Source: Pempheris klunzingeri (taxonomy: Eukaryota; Chordata; Actinopteri; Acropomatiformes; Pempheridae). From it: a stretch of 64,000 nt of DNA. The DNA lies in contig NC_092035.1 in assembly GCF_042242105.1 (NCBI RefSeq), forward strand, positions 8,411,477 through 8,475,476. Direction: 5' to 3'. Below are positions 1-12,700 of the stretch, piece by piece (the stretch's first letter is position 1; the number at the start of each line of letters is the position of its first letter). The translations under genes and the position numbers were made by a program. The notes beneath the pieces are model-generated. The model was not told the origin of the DNA. It was given only the letters and a program-made list of their open reading frames with translations, and did not search any database.

Positions 1-47
1 ACAAAGATCTGATCTGTTCATCAATTACTCAGCTTTTTAAGCATAAG

Positions 48-200
48 TTAGATATTTTTGGGAAATGAGTGTATTCAATTTCTGACTGAGAGTTAAATGA
101 GAAGATCAGTACCACACTCATGTTTGTCCATCATATATGAAGCTACAGCTAGAGGTCATTTAGCTTAGCTTAGACTCCAGCCAAGAAACAGTCCCTGCAA
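48..200 (+). repeat. interspersed palindromic fish repeat, copy 1
   Basis: This stretch carries the hallmarks of a dispersed repeat seen again at about 11.9, 18.0, 20.2 and 39.3-39.7 kb. They are a TTTTGGGAAAT-type end, then GAGAGTTAAATGAGAAGATC, then ATGAAGCTACAGC and a TTAGCTTAGCTTAG block. I recognise it as a common percomorph non-autonomous element. Only about half of the full element is visible here. Confidence 0.6.
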
Positions 201-449
201 AGCCACAACTTGCCATTTTTACACTTTGTATTTATTTGATTAAACAACAAGATATGGTGTTTCAGAGATCTTTGGTGTAAAGCCACAAAGACAAATTATA
301 AAGGGCAAACCTCTCTGATTCAGCACCACGGACAGAGCTGGCGCTCACTGAACCAACAACTGCAGGGAGACTATGTGCTGTCAAAACAGTGGGCCTTCTC
401 AACAATGGGTGTTTGTTTTGGGGATAACGGGCTGTTGGACAAGTGGGTG

Positions 450-493
<44 letters not shown>

Positions 494-3400
494 ACTATTA
501 GGGTTTAGGAATAATGGGCTACCACACTTTAATCCCCATTGAGCTTTTGCAAATGTTTCCACATCGCCTGATTAATAAGTATTCCAAAAGATTGTTTTTT
601 GGAAATATAAAAACATCTTGGATGAATCTGTAGAAACCAACTGGGAATGTGTAGAGGGGAGTAACCCAGTGCCATTATTTCTCATTTCAGCTTGTCAAAA
701 TCTTGATTGACACAGGTTTTAACGGTAGCAAACACTTCTAGTGTAAGTTTAGAATCCATACAAGAGCAACTAAAAATAATCATATTTGTATCATTATATC
801 ATTTATGACAAAGTGTTCTTGTTGACTCAGACACACAGATGCGTTGCCGGCCTGATGAAAGCTCACCAATGCATTCCAGGTCTCACCCACAACACTTTTG
901 TTAAATTCCTCTCCCTAATGTGCGTGTGATGAATATTTTTCAGATTCTTCCTCTAGGCCATATCTGATCAAAACAAATGCACCTGCACTTTTTTTTTTTT
1001 TTCCTTCTTGCAACTGCAACTCCCCCAGGACGGGTAAAAATTGACTCCCTGGCTTCCTCCACCAAGCAATTACGTGCCATCTGTTCCCATCTTGGTTGTT
1101 CCAGCTCGTTTTGTTTCTGCAATTGTTCGTCTAATATCATAGGCCTGAAAGTGTTAGAGAGGAAGGGGGGGGGTGGGTGTGGAGGGTGGTGGAAGGGGGG
1201 GATACAAAAATGAGGAGTGGCATGAAGAGGAATTAATCGAATCCAACAGCAGAACCAGATCTTCCTCTCTGAAAGGAGATAGTCCCACTAGAATGAGGAC
1301 CATTACCATATTCATCACCTAATATTGCCTGCTGTATGCAAAGTGGGAGAGAACAGTGCAATATGACTTTCTTGACCGCCTTTCTAATTCCATCCAGGAA
1401 ATCTTGGAGACTTCTTTTTTAATTGTTTGTTTGCAACAAGTCCACTTAGTTCCTGCTTCGCTGTGATGCTGCCATTTGTTTGGGAGTGGTAATAATAACC
1501 CATTAACTTCCCTGTCATGTGTTGTGCTGATATTTATATATATATATATATATGGTTGTTATGCTGCCATGCTCAATCACATTATTGTTTTGTTACAGTA
1601 ACTATTGGGCCCATTACTCTCTGCCACACACACAGGCAGGAAGCAGCGTGTAGATTTAATTGCAGTGATGTTGCAGGCGAGGCGAGCAGCTGGATCGGAG
1701 AGTTTTAACAGTGATATCAATAACGTAGCGCCACCTTAGGCCGATATAATTTTCCATCTCTCATGACAGAGCGGAAGATAGAAATAATCAGTCACAACAC
1801 CAGCCAGGCAGCCTGTAGGACCCCGTGTCACATCCAGCAACAGTGATGGCTCAGGACCCATCTGTGTCCAGGGGGCAACGCACAGTGGGAGTGCATGTGT
1901 GTGTGTTTGACTGTGTGTGTAGGAGAGGACGTTGGATCCTATAAGAAGAGGAAATCTGTTACACTGCTTAAAGGCTTATACAGTAGAAAGGCAGAATGGC
2001 TCCTTTATGTGTGTTTATATGAGCTCTTAAAGTTTGACATTTAACAAACTTGATGAGATTTGGAGCAAAAGATAAGACAGATAGAAGATAAAGTGATGTG
2101 AGAACACAAGATGGACTTTGTTAAAAAAGCAAAATGTGCTATACCTTTCTACCTTTTTTGATAATCTTAAACATATTCTCTTTGTCCTCTGTAACTATTA
2201 TAGGTAATAGTATAATATAAGTGTTATGTGAGAGACGGAGTGTAATAACAACATCTAACTTTCAGGAACCATAAATCAGCCATGAAACCTGTAGATCTGC
2301 ATCAAAGGCAATTAAAGTTAATTTCCTCCAGATTTCTGAATGTTACTCTTTTTTTCAAAGCTCCTACCCTGCACACATTTATAAAAACCGTGTGAGTGGA
2401 GTTCCACAAACCAACATGTGGACATAAATATGTGTGATTATGTCATTGCAACACACATACTCTTCCTAAACTACAGCTGAGAGGAAACCAACTAGTCAGC
2501 CACCTGCAACCTGCTATACAAAAAGAAAACAACTAGTTAACGCTATGTGACATCACTTAAATTTCTCTCTGAAATATCTAGTCAGAGGTACCACTTGAAG
2601 ATCTACTCTCTGGTTTTATAGCAGGATTCAGGTTTCTGAATAGAGGGAAAAATACATTTTGAGGAAAATGTAGATCAGGAACAAGATAAACCTTGTAATC
2701 AATAAGTTTTTCATTTGGCTCATCACTCATTACCTCTGCCTTGGTGCGCATGGTAACTACAATATATGCTGTAGAGTAGATTACTGAGGCAGACTGCATT
2801 CTTACAGCAATATAACTGTTGTACATTGTCTTTAATTTAAAGCACATTTGGTTTGAAAGAACACAATGAATTAAGCGCACAGGTTGTGCTCTTTCTGAAG
2901 CTGTGTATCTGCTGACATCTAGTGGTTAGATAGTGAAAGGTCAGTGTGTTCAATTAGTGAACCGGTGTTTTTGTCAATTAAATGGATTTGGGTTAGGGTT
3001 AGGGTGTCTGCGTCACAGGTGTAATCAATACATTCATGTTTACTCAGTGTAAAGTTGATGGCATATAATTACTACTTATGTGGCTTTGGCCTGAAAATCA
3101 AATGAAACAAAGGTCATTTATCGCACAAAACAATTAACGTTTTCAAAACCAGGAAGCATTTCAGAATTTAATAAAACCTGCTGAAGACATTAAACATATT
3201 AAGGATAAAATTATTTTGATTCCAGCTAGTGCCACTTTCCCCAGACTATATTCCCTATACCCTCAAGACATAGTTAAACAGAGCCTGTGTATAGCAGCAC
3301 AATGGCAGCACATTTGCAGGCTAACTTTACAAATGTAATTTCTGAGATGCAACATACTATTTCCAAAAGTAATTAGCAAGCAATATTTACCAATATATTC

Positions 3401-3600
3401 AAAATATTAAACTTTCTATCACTCCAAATGTCAAATTTATGTTTACATGATAAACAACAACTAAATCTACACCATCGTTCTTTTCTGCCATTACTTTGAG
3501 CTTGTGTAAACAAGTATCTGTACGTTCAATCCACAAGTGGTCCATCAAACTCATTTTTCATGTACAAGTCAAATATGAATTTGTTGACCTGCATAGATAA
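201..3600. other. intergenic stretch, no gene seen
   Basis: No exon with plausible splice sites and protein-like coding was found. It holds (TA)n microsatellites at 451-489 and 1535-1553, a G-run-rich patch near 1165-1203, and two tandem TTAGGG copies at 2990-3005 that are too few to be a telomeric tract. Short open frames here are in low-complexity DNA. Confidence 0.5.
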
Positions 3601-3619
3601 AGACGCCACTGCTGTGAGA

Positions 3620-3771
3620 CAACAACTTGTGCAGAGAGCAATGAAAAGAAAGAGGGAGGGAAGAGGGGTGAGATGGGGGAGTGAGAGAGAGGTGGAGGGA
3701 GGAAGGACTGGAGGCTGCAGGGCAGAGCAGAGAAAGCCGCAGAGGAAGAAGCACACACACCTGGGATTCAG
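3620..3771 (+). promoter_or_regulatory. possible non-coding first exon of the TRIM32-like gene
   Basis: A purine-rich (GA-rich) block ends in a strong donor, CAG|GTAGGA, at 3771/3772. The next good acceptor downstream is the pyrimidine-rich TTTTTGTCCTTACAG at 5644, just before the TRIM32-like coding exon. This suggests a 5' untranslated exon and a 1.9 kb intron. No transcript evidence is available, so this is inference. Confidence 0.3.
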
Positions 3772-3789
3772 GTAGGACATCTGTTTTTT

Positions 3790-5640
3790 AATCTTATTTC
3801 ATCTTCTAACTACTTTTTTGTACGTATGTACGCACTGCTGAAAACTCAGATTTTGCATCTTAAAGCCTGAATTAAAAGAAATCTGTTATGCATTTGTACT
3901 TAGAACAGAAATGGAAAAATAAAACAGTCTTTGTTTTGGGTCATTTGCTGTCTACAGATTTCTTTAACTGACTGAAGTATGTTTCATTTAACATTTCAAA
4001 GAGGCCTTTACCTGTGAGCTTTATGCTCTATAACTTGCAGTGAATGGCTCCATTGTTTAGTTTTGATACGCTGGAATGCTCCTGAACATCCTGCATAATC
4101 CTCTCAATTATGAATGGTATCATTTATTCTATAGTCTCAGCACCTCTGCAAAGGCCATCTGGTAACTTAGCAACTAGTGCCTCTCATTCAAAATTAAAGT
4201 GGGGTAACATGAGACGACCCAGTGGCCTCACTCCAGGAGAGTGACAGGGATTTGTCACCGACACATAACCTAAATTTTCCCACATTCCAATAAACAGATT
4301 GATGACTACTTGTTAACCCAAACTGCGCATAAAGTGAATTTCTGACTCTGACATTGTACTCAAGATGTTGTTTCCCATGATCTCCTGCCCCTAATTCCTC
4401 CTTTACGTTCATTTGTAAGTAAATGTTCAAATGTCCTGAAGAAAAAACATCAAATGTCACTCACAGATAACATCTTTAACATCTATTTAAAACATGGGAA
4501 ACTGATTTTATCCATTGACAGTCTTAGAGCACATATTTCCAGGGGGATTTTATTGTGAACATGCAGAGGTAAACTGACACCTCACCCTTTCATGCTTGCA
4601 AAAGCCTTGTTGTTTTGCTCCAAGGGGGTAAAAGGCTCTAACTAGGTCTACGCTGTTAACATATACATACTGGCACCCACAATTGACAACTCAGAATATG
4701 ATCCATTTTGCATAGTCATAAAGACTCAGTGAAAAAAAAAAAGAGAGAACTGACCCTATTCCTGGCAGCCTCTCGCATACCTTGTGTCTGTGGTGAAAGA
4801 CAGAGTTCAGTTTCAATGCCTCGAGCAGATAAGCACTGCTGTCTCATCCAAAAGTGACAATGAGGGTCTGTGCTGCATTCGGAAGCAACTGTTTGAGGCC
4901 GTGGTGGTTTCATGATGAGTGACATTAAAGAGAAGCTTCAACATGGCATGCAATGTCCATTCAATGATCATATAAAGTCAGAAATAGTTACAAATACTGA
5001 TTTTACTTGAATGAAGTGCAGCATTTTACTTGGTGATTCAGGTCAAATGTTTGCTCAACAGAGATATAAATTAGATGACCTTTAGCAGACTGTTTTTTAA
5101 CATCCAGTTTAGGACATTTGTTGTGGAGATCAGTGTTGAAGTCCGAACACAACCCTGACCTCAGGAAAACAGGACAGTGGTTACCTGAGAGCACTTTAGA
5201 GTCTCGTGAGAAACTGAATATTGTGTGGGATGGATAAAGTTGCAACGAAAGGGAACCTGTGTCCCAGTTTGAAAACAGTGACCGAAATGTACGCGACTCC
5301 TTGCAGGGTTTATGTGATACATCTGAGTCAACAGGTAGGTCAAATAGATTCTTAGACTTAAGAGTTCATTTGCAAAACATTACAGGATGACTGTTCTGAA
5401 CAGAGACCCTCTTATTGCATACAATCCTTCGTTTGTTTGAAACTTACTCAGAAAAAAGTGACACTGCACTACATCGACAAAGCTGGACATCTTGTTTAGA
5501 ACTGAAACTCTTTAGTTGTTGCTGTTTTCTTGTACTTTTCTATTTACTGTATCTAACCAAGCTGATTTGGGTCTTTTCAATGCAATGGTGACAGAGTTTA
5601 GATGCTAATAAATTTTCATTTGTATTTTCTTTTTGTCCTT
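3790..5640. other. probable 5' intron of the TRIM32-like gene
   Basis: AT-rich sequence between the putative leader exon and the coding exon. I see no coding exon, RNA gene or clear repeat in it. Confidence 0.3.
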
Positions 5641-5717
5641 ACAGACACATTCTCAAAAAGTAGTGAAAAGTGACACCCCCCCTTTGACAAAAAGATTGCT
5701 CAAATCGACAATCCACA

Positions 5718-8318
5718 ATGTTAATGCGGTCTCATTCAGAGAGAAGAGCCCTCCTTGGCTTCTCAGCCCTGCTGACACACAGCACTACACAGTCAAGAGA
5801 TGTGACTTCCCCACCTCCCCAATCATTCACCCCACGGGAGTCCATCTTTACACCAATATCTCTCACTTCACCCCCTCCCTGGGTGGCTCAGGCCCTTTCC
5901 AACCTGGAGCAAGGAGAACAAGAACTGCAGAGCCTCAGGGAGCGGCAGCAGACTGAAGTAGAGGAGGTGAACCGCGAGTTGGACAACGCTGTGATTGAAG
6001 CTCAGAAAGAGGAGCGTCGTCTTCTTGAGAAGGTTGAGCAGGACCACAGAGAAGCCCAGCGGCAGCTTAGTCAGGTGAAGAGAGAGAATGCTGCAGCGGT
6101 GCGAGTTGTGCAGTCACTTGTTGACCAGCAACTTCGAAAAATTGGACAACTGAAGGAACAAATACAAAGATGGGGCAGTACCGCTGGAGGATCCAACAAA
6201 AATCAGCTCCAAAGAGGAGTGGCAGAGGTCACACAACCCTGGGAAATCTCTCTAACGGTGAAAAGGGTCAGTTTTTTACCAAGCCCTGGGTCCAAGACCT
6301 TAAGCTTGGGGGAAGTTGATGTTCGTGAACAAGGTATGACATACCCAATTGGTGTCTGTGGTGTTCAAGGACAAAAGTGTGCCTTGCACTCAGGGGATGC
6401 AGCATTTTCAAACATTACCCCTCTTGAAATTAGAAAGGAACCACAACCAAATAGAGCTGGGCAAAGGTACAGTCCAGAGGAGAACAATAAGGCAAACAGC
6501 GGGAACATGCGTGTAGTCCGGAAACTACGGCTGTCAAGCTCTACAGAGAATGAGGACGAGCTGAAGTCACCCACCTTAAAGTCACCCATACCAAGACATC
6601 GTGGTGTATCTGAGTCATCTCAAGACGAGGAAGTGGAATCTGTGTGTTCAGACACACAAGGGCAAGACCTTTTCCTCGCTATCCCACCGGTCTCCAGTCA
6701 AGGAGAATCTGAAGGTGACGAATCTGATGGCAGAAAAACAAAGAAGCGCTCCACATTGAAGGGTAAGAGGAAGCAAAAGGCCCTTGTCTTGGTCTCAAGT
6801 GAAGAACCATCCTGCCCTCCTGAAGAAAATGATGAAAAAAGCAGTCCTGTGACAATATCTCCAAAGACTAAGCACAAAGGTTCACTCTCCAGGCACAGTC
6901 TTGTAGATCTCTCTACTAGACATCATCCACTTTCTCAACACACCCTATCCAAGAAAAAGACCTCAAATGAATCTTCAATGGACAGTGGAAGCCCCCCATC
7001 CCCAGTGGACAGTGAAGATTCCTGTTACACCTATACTGTGAACACTCCAACCAATGGATCCTTCAAGCAAGAACACTGTCGCTCAATGTCTACCACTGAC
7101 CTCTCAGGTAAACTTCGCCCCTTGATTAACGGTGACAAGGGTGAGCGTAGCCGAATCAGGAAGGTCAACAGAATGTGTCTTGCCTCTGAACCTTTAACTA
7201 CTGAACAAGGTCAAGGAAATGGCACAGAATCCGAGAAGAGCACTGTGAACTCTGACGAGCGACAATCGAGATCCCAGACGCGTGTTATACAGGGTTTAGG
7301 TTTAAACTGTGTGAGCAGATCTCTGTCCATGTCAGCCATTGAAGGAGACAAATTACACCAAGTCAAGGAATCACACCAATACATCAAGGATAATAAAGAA
7401 AGAGTTGCGCCAGCTTTAAGGGAATTGGAGGAAGAGGGTGGTTCAGCTGCGCTTGACTCAGCTTATCTGGTCAAACAGTTTGGAAAACAAGGATCAGGCC
7501 GCACTGACTTCAACCTACCAAGTGGCATCCATGCAACAGTCAAAGGGCAGCTATTTGTGGTGGATTGTGGGAACGCCCGCATTCAGGTGACTGATCTCCA
7601 GAAGAATGTTGTTCAGCAGGTGTCTCCTACAGGATCAGAAAGGTCTTCCCGCATCTGTAACTACTTTGATGTAGCTGTGAACTCAAAGGGCCTCATTGCT
7701 CTGAGCTGTGCCGCTGAACGAGCTGTGTTGGTGTTCAGCCGCCATGGACGCCTCCTGCAAACGTTTGGAGGCACAACGATTGGTTCCACCAATGAAGAAC
7801 TGGATGCTCCCAGAGGCATAACTGTTACCCTTCAAGATGAGTTCTTGGTCGCTGACATCAAGCGTGGCACGCTTACTTCCCTCAAGCTGGACCCCAAAAC
7901 TGGGGCAAGATTGGAGCGCACAGTGGTGACCGGATACCACAGACCCTATCTGGTTGCAGCCTGTCTCACCACTGGGCTCATGGCAGTATCTGAACGAGGA
8001 AACGAGACGGGACGCGTCCCATGCATCCGAGTCCTGGAGCCTGGCTGGAACACTATCCGAATCCTGGGGGTGTGCTCCGGCCTGGGGCCTGTTCTGACTT
8101 GCCCTTGGGGTCTCTGTATCGACAGCGATGGGGATGTCATGGTGGCAGACTGGGGCAAGCAACACCACCGTGTTCTTATCTACCCATCCCAAGGAGTTGG
8201 CTGGCCTCTAGTGTTCGATAACCTGAGTAGCCCAAGGGGCTTGGCGCTGCTCCCTGATGGCCACATAGTCGTGTCAGACAGCATGAACCACTGCATCAAG
8301 ATCTACCGCTACAAGTGA
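5718..8318 (+). CDS. TRIM32-like NHL-repeat protein lacking RING and B-box
   Basis: This is an 866-residue protein encoded in one exon, as TRIM32 is. Residues 1-55 are Ser/Pro/Thr-rich. Residues about 56-151 are a long charged coiled coil (LREQ/EVEEVNREL type heptads). Residues 155-580 are Ser/Lys/Glu-rich and probably disordered. Residues about 583-866 form NHL repeats aligning with the TRIM32 propeller: motifs FNLPSGI, VVDCGNARIQV, PRGITVTL, WGLCIDSDGDVMVADWG and the ending SDSMNHCIKIYRYK, against DCWDHCIKIYSY in TRIM32. The start was chosen because an in-frame stop lies at 5661, just after the acceptor at 5644, and the ATG has A at -3. That stop excludes an upstream in-frame RING if this acceptor is used. 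It may therefore be an adaptor rather than an E3 ligase. TRIM3, another NHL protein, neighbours HPX in human, but the repeat spacing fits TRIM32 better. Confidence 0.85.
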   Translation: MLMRSHSERRALLGFSALLTHSTTQSRDVTSPPPQSFTPRESIFTPISLTSPPPWVAQALSNLEQGEQELQSLRERQQTEVEEVNRELDNAVIEAQKEERRLLEKVEQDHREAQRQLSQVKRENAAAVRVVQSLVDQQLRKIGQLKEQIQRWGSTAGGSNKNQLQRGVAEVTQPWEISLTVKRVSFLPSPGSKTLSLGEVDVREQGMTYPIGVCGVQGQKCALHSGDAAFSNITPLEIRKEPQPNRAGQRYSPEENNKANSGNMRVVRKLRLSSSTENEDELKSPTLKSPIPRHRGVSESSQDEEVESVCSDTQGQDLFLAIPPVSSQGESEGDESDGRKTKKRSTLKGKRKQKALVLVSSEEPSCPPEENDEKSSPVTISPKTKHKGSLSRHSLVDLSTRHHPLSQHTLSKKKTSNESSMDSGSPPSPVDSEDSCYTYTVNTPTNGSFKQEHCRSMSTTDLSGKLRPLINGDKGERSRIRKVNRMCLASEPLTTEQGQGNGTESEKSTVNSDERQSRSQTRVIQGLGLNCVSRSLSMSAIEGDKLHQVKESHQYIKDNKERVAPALRELEEEGGSAALDSAYLVKQFGKQGSGRTDFNLPSGIHATVKGQLFVVDCGNARIQVTDLQKNVVQQVSPTGSERSSRICNYFDVAVNSKGLIALSCAAERAVLVFSRHGRLLQTFGGTTIGSTNEELDAPRGITVTLQDEFLVADIKRGTLTSLKLDPKTGARLERTVVTGYHRPYLVAACLTTGLMAVSERGNETGRVPCIRVLEPGWNTIRILGVCSGLGPVLTCPWGLCIDSDGDVMVADWGKQHHRVLIYPSQGVGWPLVFDNLSSPRGLALLPDGHIVVSDSMNHCIKIYRYK

Positions 8319-9487
8319 CCCACAGAGTGAAGAAGGTGAAGAAGAGAGAGAGATAGAAACAGATATGGATTGAGTTAAGACTAATTGCTATGATAAATTG
8401 AGGGGTTAAATCTGTGATAGCATTAAAAAGAAAAAAAACACTACATTTATAATGAGTTCCTTTGAGTATGATATACAGCCTCTACCTCCTACCTGCTTTA
8501 ATTTGATAAAATCATATTTGATGAGATGATTTAAAAATGGTGATAGTACTTTATTCTTTTTTCATTCCGATAATCAGTAGAAAACAGTACAAAACATACA
8601 AGCAGAAGATAAAAGTACTAATGCATGCTTTTAATTTAAATTTGTTTCTGATTTTCTTTTCTTGATTTTACCTAAGATTGGCAAACAGCATTGTTTGCCT
8701 TAATGATATTAAATTAAATGTTGTGAGAATATTGAAAGCATTTAATTAGTCAATAATCAAGACAAATTTGAGAACCGAGTGTAATCTGTAATCAGTGTAT
8801 TCAGCAGATCAAACAGTTTGGTGGCTTCAGCTTAGGAGGGGCTTAGTGGTTTTTGTACTGTCAATTTCTCTGAGTAAAAATAATTAAACTTTGATTTAAG
8901 TCTACTTTTGCGTGGTTGTTGTTGTCACTGGTAGTATTGCCTAACCACACTTTACCACATAACCTCAAAGGCTGCTTATTAGCTTTTGCACATTCGTCTG
9001 ATGACTGCGTTTACCCAAATAAGTCTGTATTCCTGAAAAGTCTGTCACCAAAAATGGAGCAAGAAGGAGCTTACTCATCCTAATGGCATGTAATTATCAA
9101 ACAGTTAGAAGTGGTTAAATGTTAACCACCTAACCAGATTTCCTCAAGCATTAAAGCAGCTTTATTAAAAAGGTAGATATTGTGCTTATGGCAGTTATCA
9201 GCAATACAGAACACAATTCTGACATTTCTAGAAAATATAGATATCACCAAATGAGCAAATGTAATGAATTACCATAAATGATCATGTCTAAGCCTTATTT
9301 TGCAACAACTAAAATTCCATCAACCTGTCTATGCAAACACACACACACACACACACACAGTTTCTTAACTTGCCCACCCACACACACAAACATTTCAGTA
9401 CAAAAGTGCAGGTTCAGGTCTTGCACAGCTACAACTCTGCTCCACAGTGAGACTCCACATCAGACGACTTCATCAGGACCGCACAGC
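8319..9487. other. 3' UTR of the TRIM32-like gene and hpx upstream region
   Basis: A variant polyadenylation signal ATTAAA lies at 8422-8427. A (CA)n tract at 9337-9359 sits about 130 bases upstream of the hemopexin start. No further gene is visible. The hpx promoter must lie in the last part of this stretch, but I see no clear TATA box. Confidence 0.45.
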
Positions 9488-9746
9488 ATGGAGCTGTTCA
9501 CCAAAACTCTGTTTCTGTGCCTCGCACTTGCCCTCGCTAATGGAGCACCTGTGTGAGTACTAACGAACTTGAATTGACACTCAGAAATGGCAGGAAGTTC
9601 TAGTTCTAATATCCTGATCCACACTATGTGTATGTTTTTCACGAGTGTTTTCTGTGTGTTCAGATAATTTAATGACTTGCTTAAAATGTGGTATGATTTG
9701 GTTCAGGTTTATTTTCAAGATTCCAACATAGTTCTCTCTCTCTCTC

Positions 9747-9780
<34 letters not shown>

Positions 9781-12700
9781 AATACGGGGCCAGAAAAATA
9801 ATAAAATATCTTGTTATATAATGCAAATCAATACAAAAACCCTGTAAAATGGCACCTTTCCTGTTGAGTCAACTATCTGGTATTTTTTAAAAGATGTACT
9901 TTCAGTCTTTATCTTACATTACATTAATGTATGTTTGTGGCATTAGGCTACATTACACCGTGGGTTATCTTTAAGTTACCCTCTGGAACTCATCAGGATT
10001 TTCTCTTATCAGTTTATCCAGTTCATTTCTCAACTCTATTTGCTAGCTCAAAGTTCACCGGTTAAATCAATTGAACAAATGCAAGAGTCACTGTATTACA
10101 TTAGTGGTCTGTCACTGATTGACCCTGGTATCATGACTCAAGGATTTTTGCTAATGAAATGTAATGTGGTGTTATGCTGAACTGCAGACAAATAAGGATC
10201 TTCTTTCATAATCCACAGGCAACCAGATGCAGCGGTAGACGGTGGGTTTTTAATAAACATATTCAAATCATAACCCTGCTTTCTCAGCTTTTTACATAGC
10301 AGCTAAGCATCTGTCACAGAAACAAACTGTTCTTTCTGTATTTACCATTATTATAGTTGCAGTAATGATAACAGGAGTTCTAATATCTCTATGTTTGTAA
10401 CTCTGAAATAAAGATGGAGATGCCACTCTGCCAGACCGGTGTGATGGTATTGAGTTTGATGCCATCACTCCTGATGAGAAAGGAATCACCTTCTTCTTCA
10501 AAGGTGTGGAACTGTTTGTTTTGGGTTTTTTTTTTACATGAGACTCAGGAATCCATTTTAATAGAGCCAAGCCTCCAATTAAAATCCTTTTTTAAAAAAA
10601 AAAAAAAATAGACTAATGGGGATTATCTAAGTTTCATTTAACATATTCTTTAGTATGTATTCACGGCAGAGTAATGAGTAATGTTTTCCCTTCAGGTGCC
10701 CACTTGTGGAAGGGTTACCATGGTCCAGCTCAGCTCTCCAACGAGTCCTTCAAGGAGCTTGATGACATCCATCATATTGGCCATGTTGATGCTGCTTTCC
10801 GCATGCACAACAAAGACAACCTGGGCGACCACGATCACATCTATTTCTTCCTGGTATGATGCACAGATGCTTTCATTTGGGACACTATTCTGTTCAGATC
10901 GAGCAATATCTGCCACTGTTCTCTAAATTTTCCTGATGTGATCTGTAGGACGACAAAGTGTTCAGCTATTATAACCACACTCTGGAAGACGGGTATCCTA
11001 AAGAGATCCAAGAGGACTTCCCAGGAGTCCCCACTCATCTGGATGCTGCTGTAGAGTGTCCCAAAGGAGAATGTCAGGGCGACTCAGTTCTGTTCTTCAA
11101 AGGTATGTTGGCATTCACCGCAAAACTATTCATCTCACAAAATGAAGATCATAATTTAACTGTAAACTAATGTTTCAAAAAAAGGAAGAAATGATGGAAT
11201 GAGTTTGAGAGAGATGTCAAATGGCAGCGTTAGTCAGAAAAACAGTGGATCAGTTCAGTATCATGAAATACTGCCCCCTATTGGAGGAAATTAGCTGCAG
11301 GAGGGGGGAATATTTCATGTTTTTATGCAGACTTTAAGTATTTTTGATATTCAGATTCTTTTCTTATGCACACATACCAATACCACACTGTAAAAAGCCT
11401 TCCTGTGAAATGGTTATTTTTCTCTCCTAACTAATCATTTCCTCCCACAGGACACGATGTGCATTTTTACGATATTGCCACAAAGACAGTAAAGACCAAG
11501 ACGTGGTCCCACCTGCCACTCTGCACCTCTGCTTTACGCTGGCTGGAGAGCTACTACTGTTTCCATGGACACAACTTCACCAAGTTCCACCCGGTGTCCG
11601 GAGAGGTGACTGGTCCCTACCCAAAGGATGCCCGCAATTACTTCATGAAGTGCCTCAACTTTGGTGAGCCCATGACAGAAGAAACAGTCACCTTTGGGTG
11701 AATTCTTGCATTTGCAAGAATCAGAATAATCAACTGAATAAAAGTATTTCCTTTCAGGTTCATGTGTAATCTTCTGTATTTGACTGCAGGTCATGGAGGT
11801 GATTATAAAGTCCGCAAATGCAGTGACGTCAAAATAGACGCCATCACCACTGATGATGAAGGGAAAACTTATGCCTTTGCAGGTAAAGTCAAAAAAGGAA
11901 AACTAATCTTTACAGGAATAGTTCAACATTTTGGAAAGCTGAATGTGAAAAGCAAATAAGCGTATCTCACAATGAACCATTTCTTTGGTATTCTTTAATA
12001 TTTTTTTCTGCATTGACAATTTCTGAGCTGCTTGTAAAGCTTTCACTAAGACTTCATTTCAATCTGCTCAGGCACCATCTTTATGCGTCTGGACACCCAT
12101 CGTGACGGCCTTCACTCTTTTTCAATCACCAGGGCGTGGAAGGAGGTGACCGGCGGGGTGGATGCTGTCTTTTCTTACACCGACAAAATCTACATGATTA
12201 AGGTAGAGCTTAAGCAAAAACCTCACTGCATTTTCCACTCTATGCTTATCTGCTCACAGAGACAGGACACTTGATGTTTTTGCAGAAACACTGGCCTCTA
12301 AATAACACACTTTTCTCTTCAATGTATTTATATTGTTTTAGCTAAATGTATGTTCTGGAGGCACACATGCACCAAATGTTCCCTTTGGGCAAAAATAAAA
12401 AAAGTCTACCTTCCCATCCATCTATTCATACATCTGTGATGAAGACAAAACTAATGTCTCCCCTGTTCTGACAAACACCTGCAGGACGATCAGGTTTACA
12501 TCTACAAAGCAGCTGCTCACTACACCTTGATTGAAGGCTACCCTAAAACCATCAAGGAGGAGCTTGGCATTGAAGGACACGTTGATGCCGCTTTTGTCTG
12601 CCCCAACGAACACAGAGTTCATTTAATCCAAGGTAAGGATACGGACTGCTTTTTTTCCCTTTTTGGGGAGGCCATGGTTGAAATTGTTTTGGATATTAAG

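Noticed and set aside
2990-3005. TTAGGG repeats suggesting a telomeric relic
   Set aside because: Only about two copies, within ordinary AT-rich sequence; chance is sufficient.
3526-3780. Overlapping Ser/Pro- and Arg/Glu-rich open frames
   Set aside because: They come from a GA-rich block that ends in a donor and looks like an untranslated exon, not coding sequence.
7683-8192. 169-codon open frame on the minus strand
   Set aside because: It is antisense to the NHL repeats of the TRIM32-like exon and shows no protein-like features of its own.
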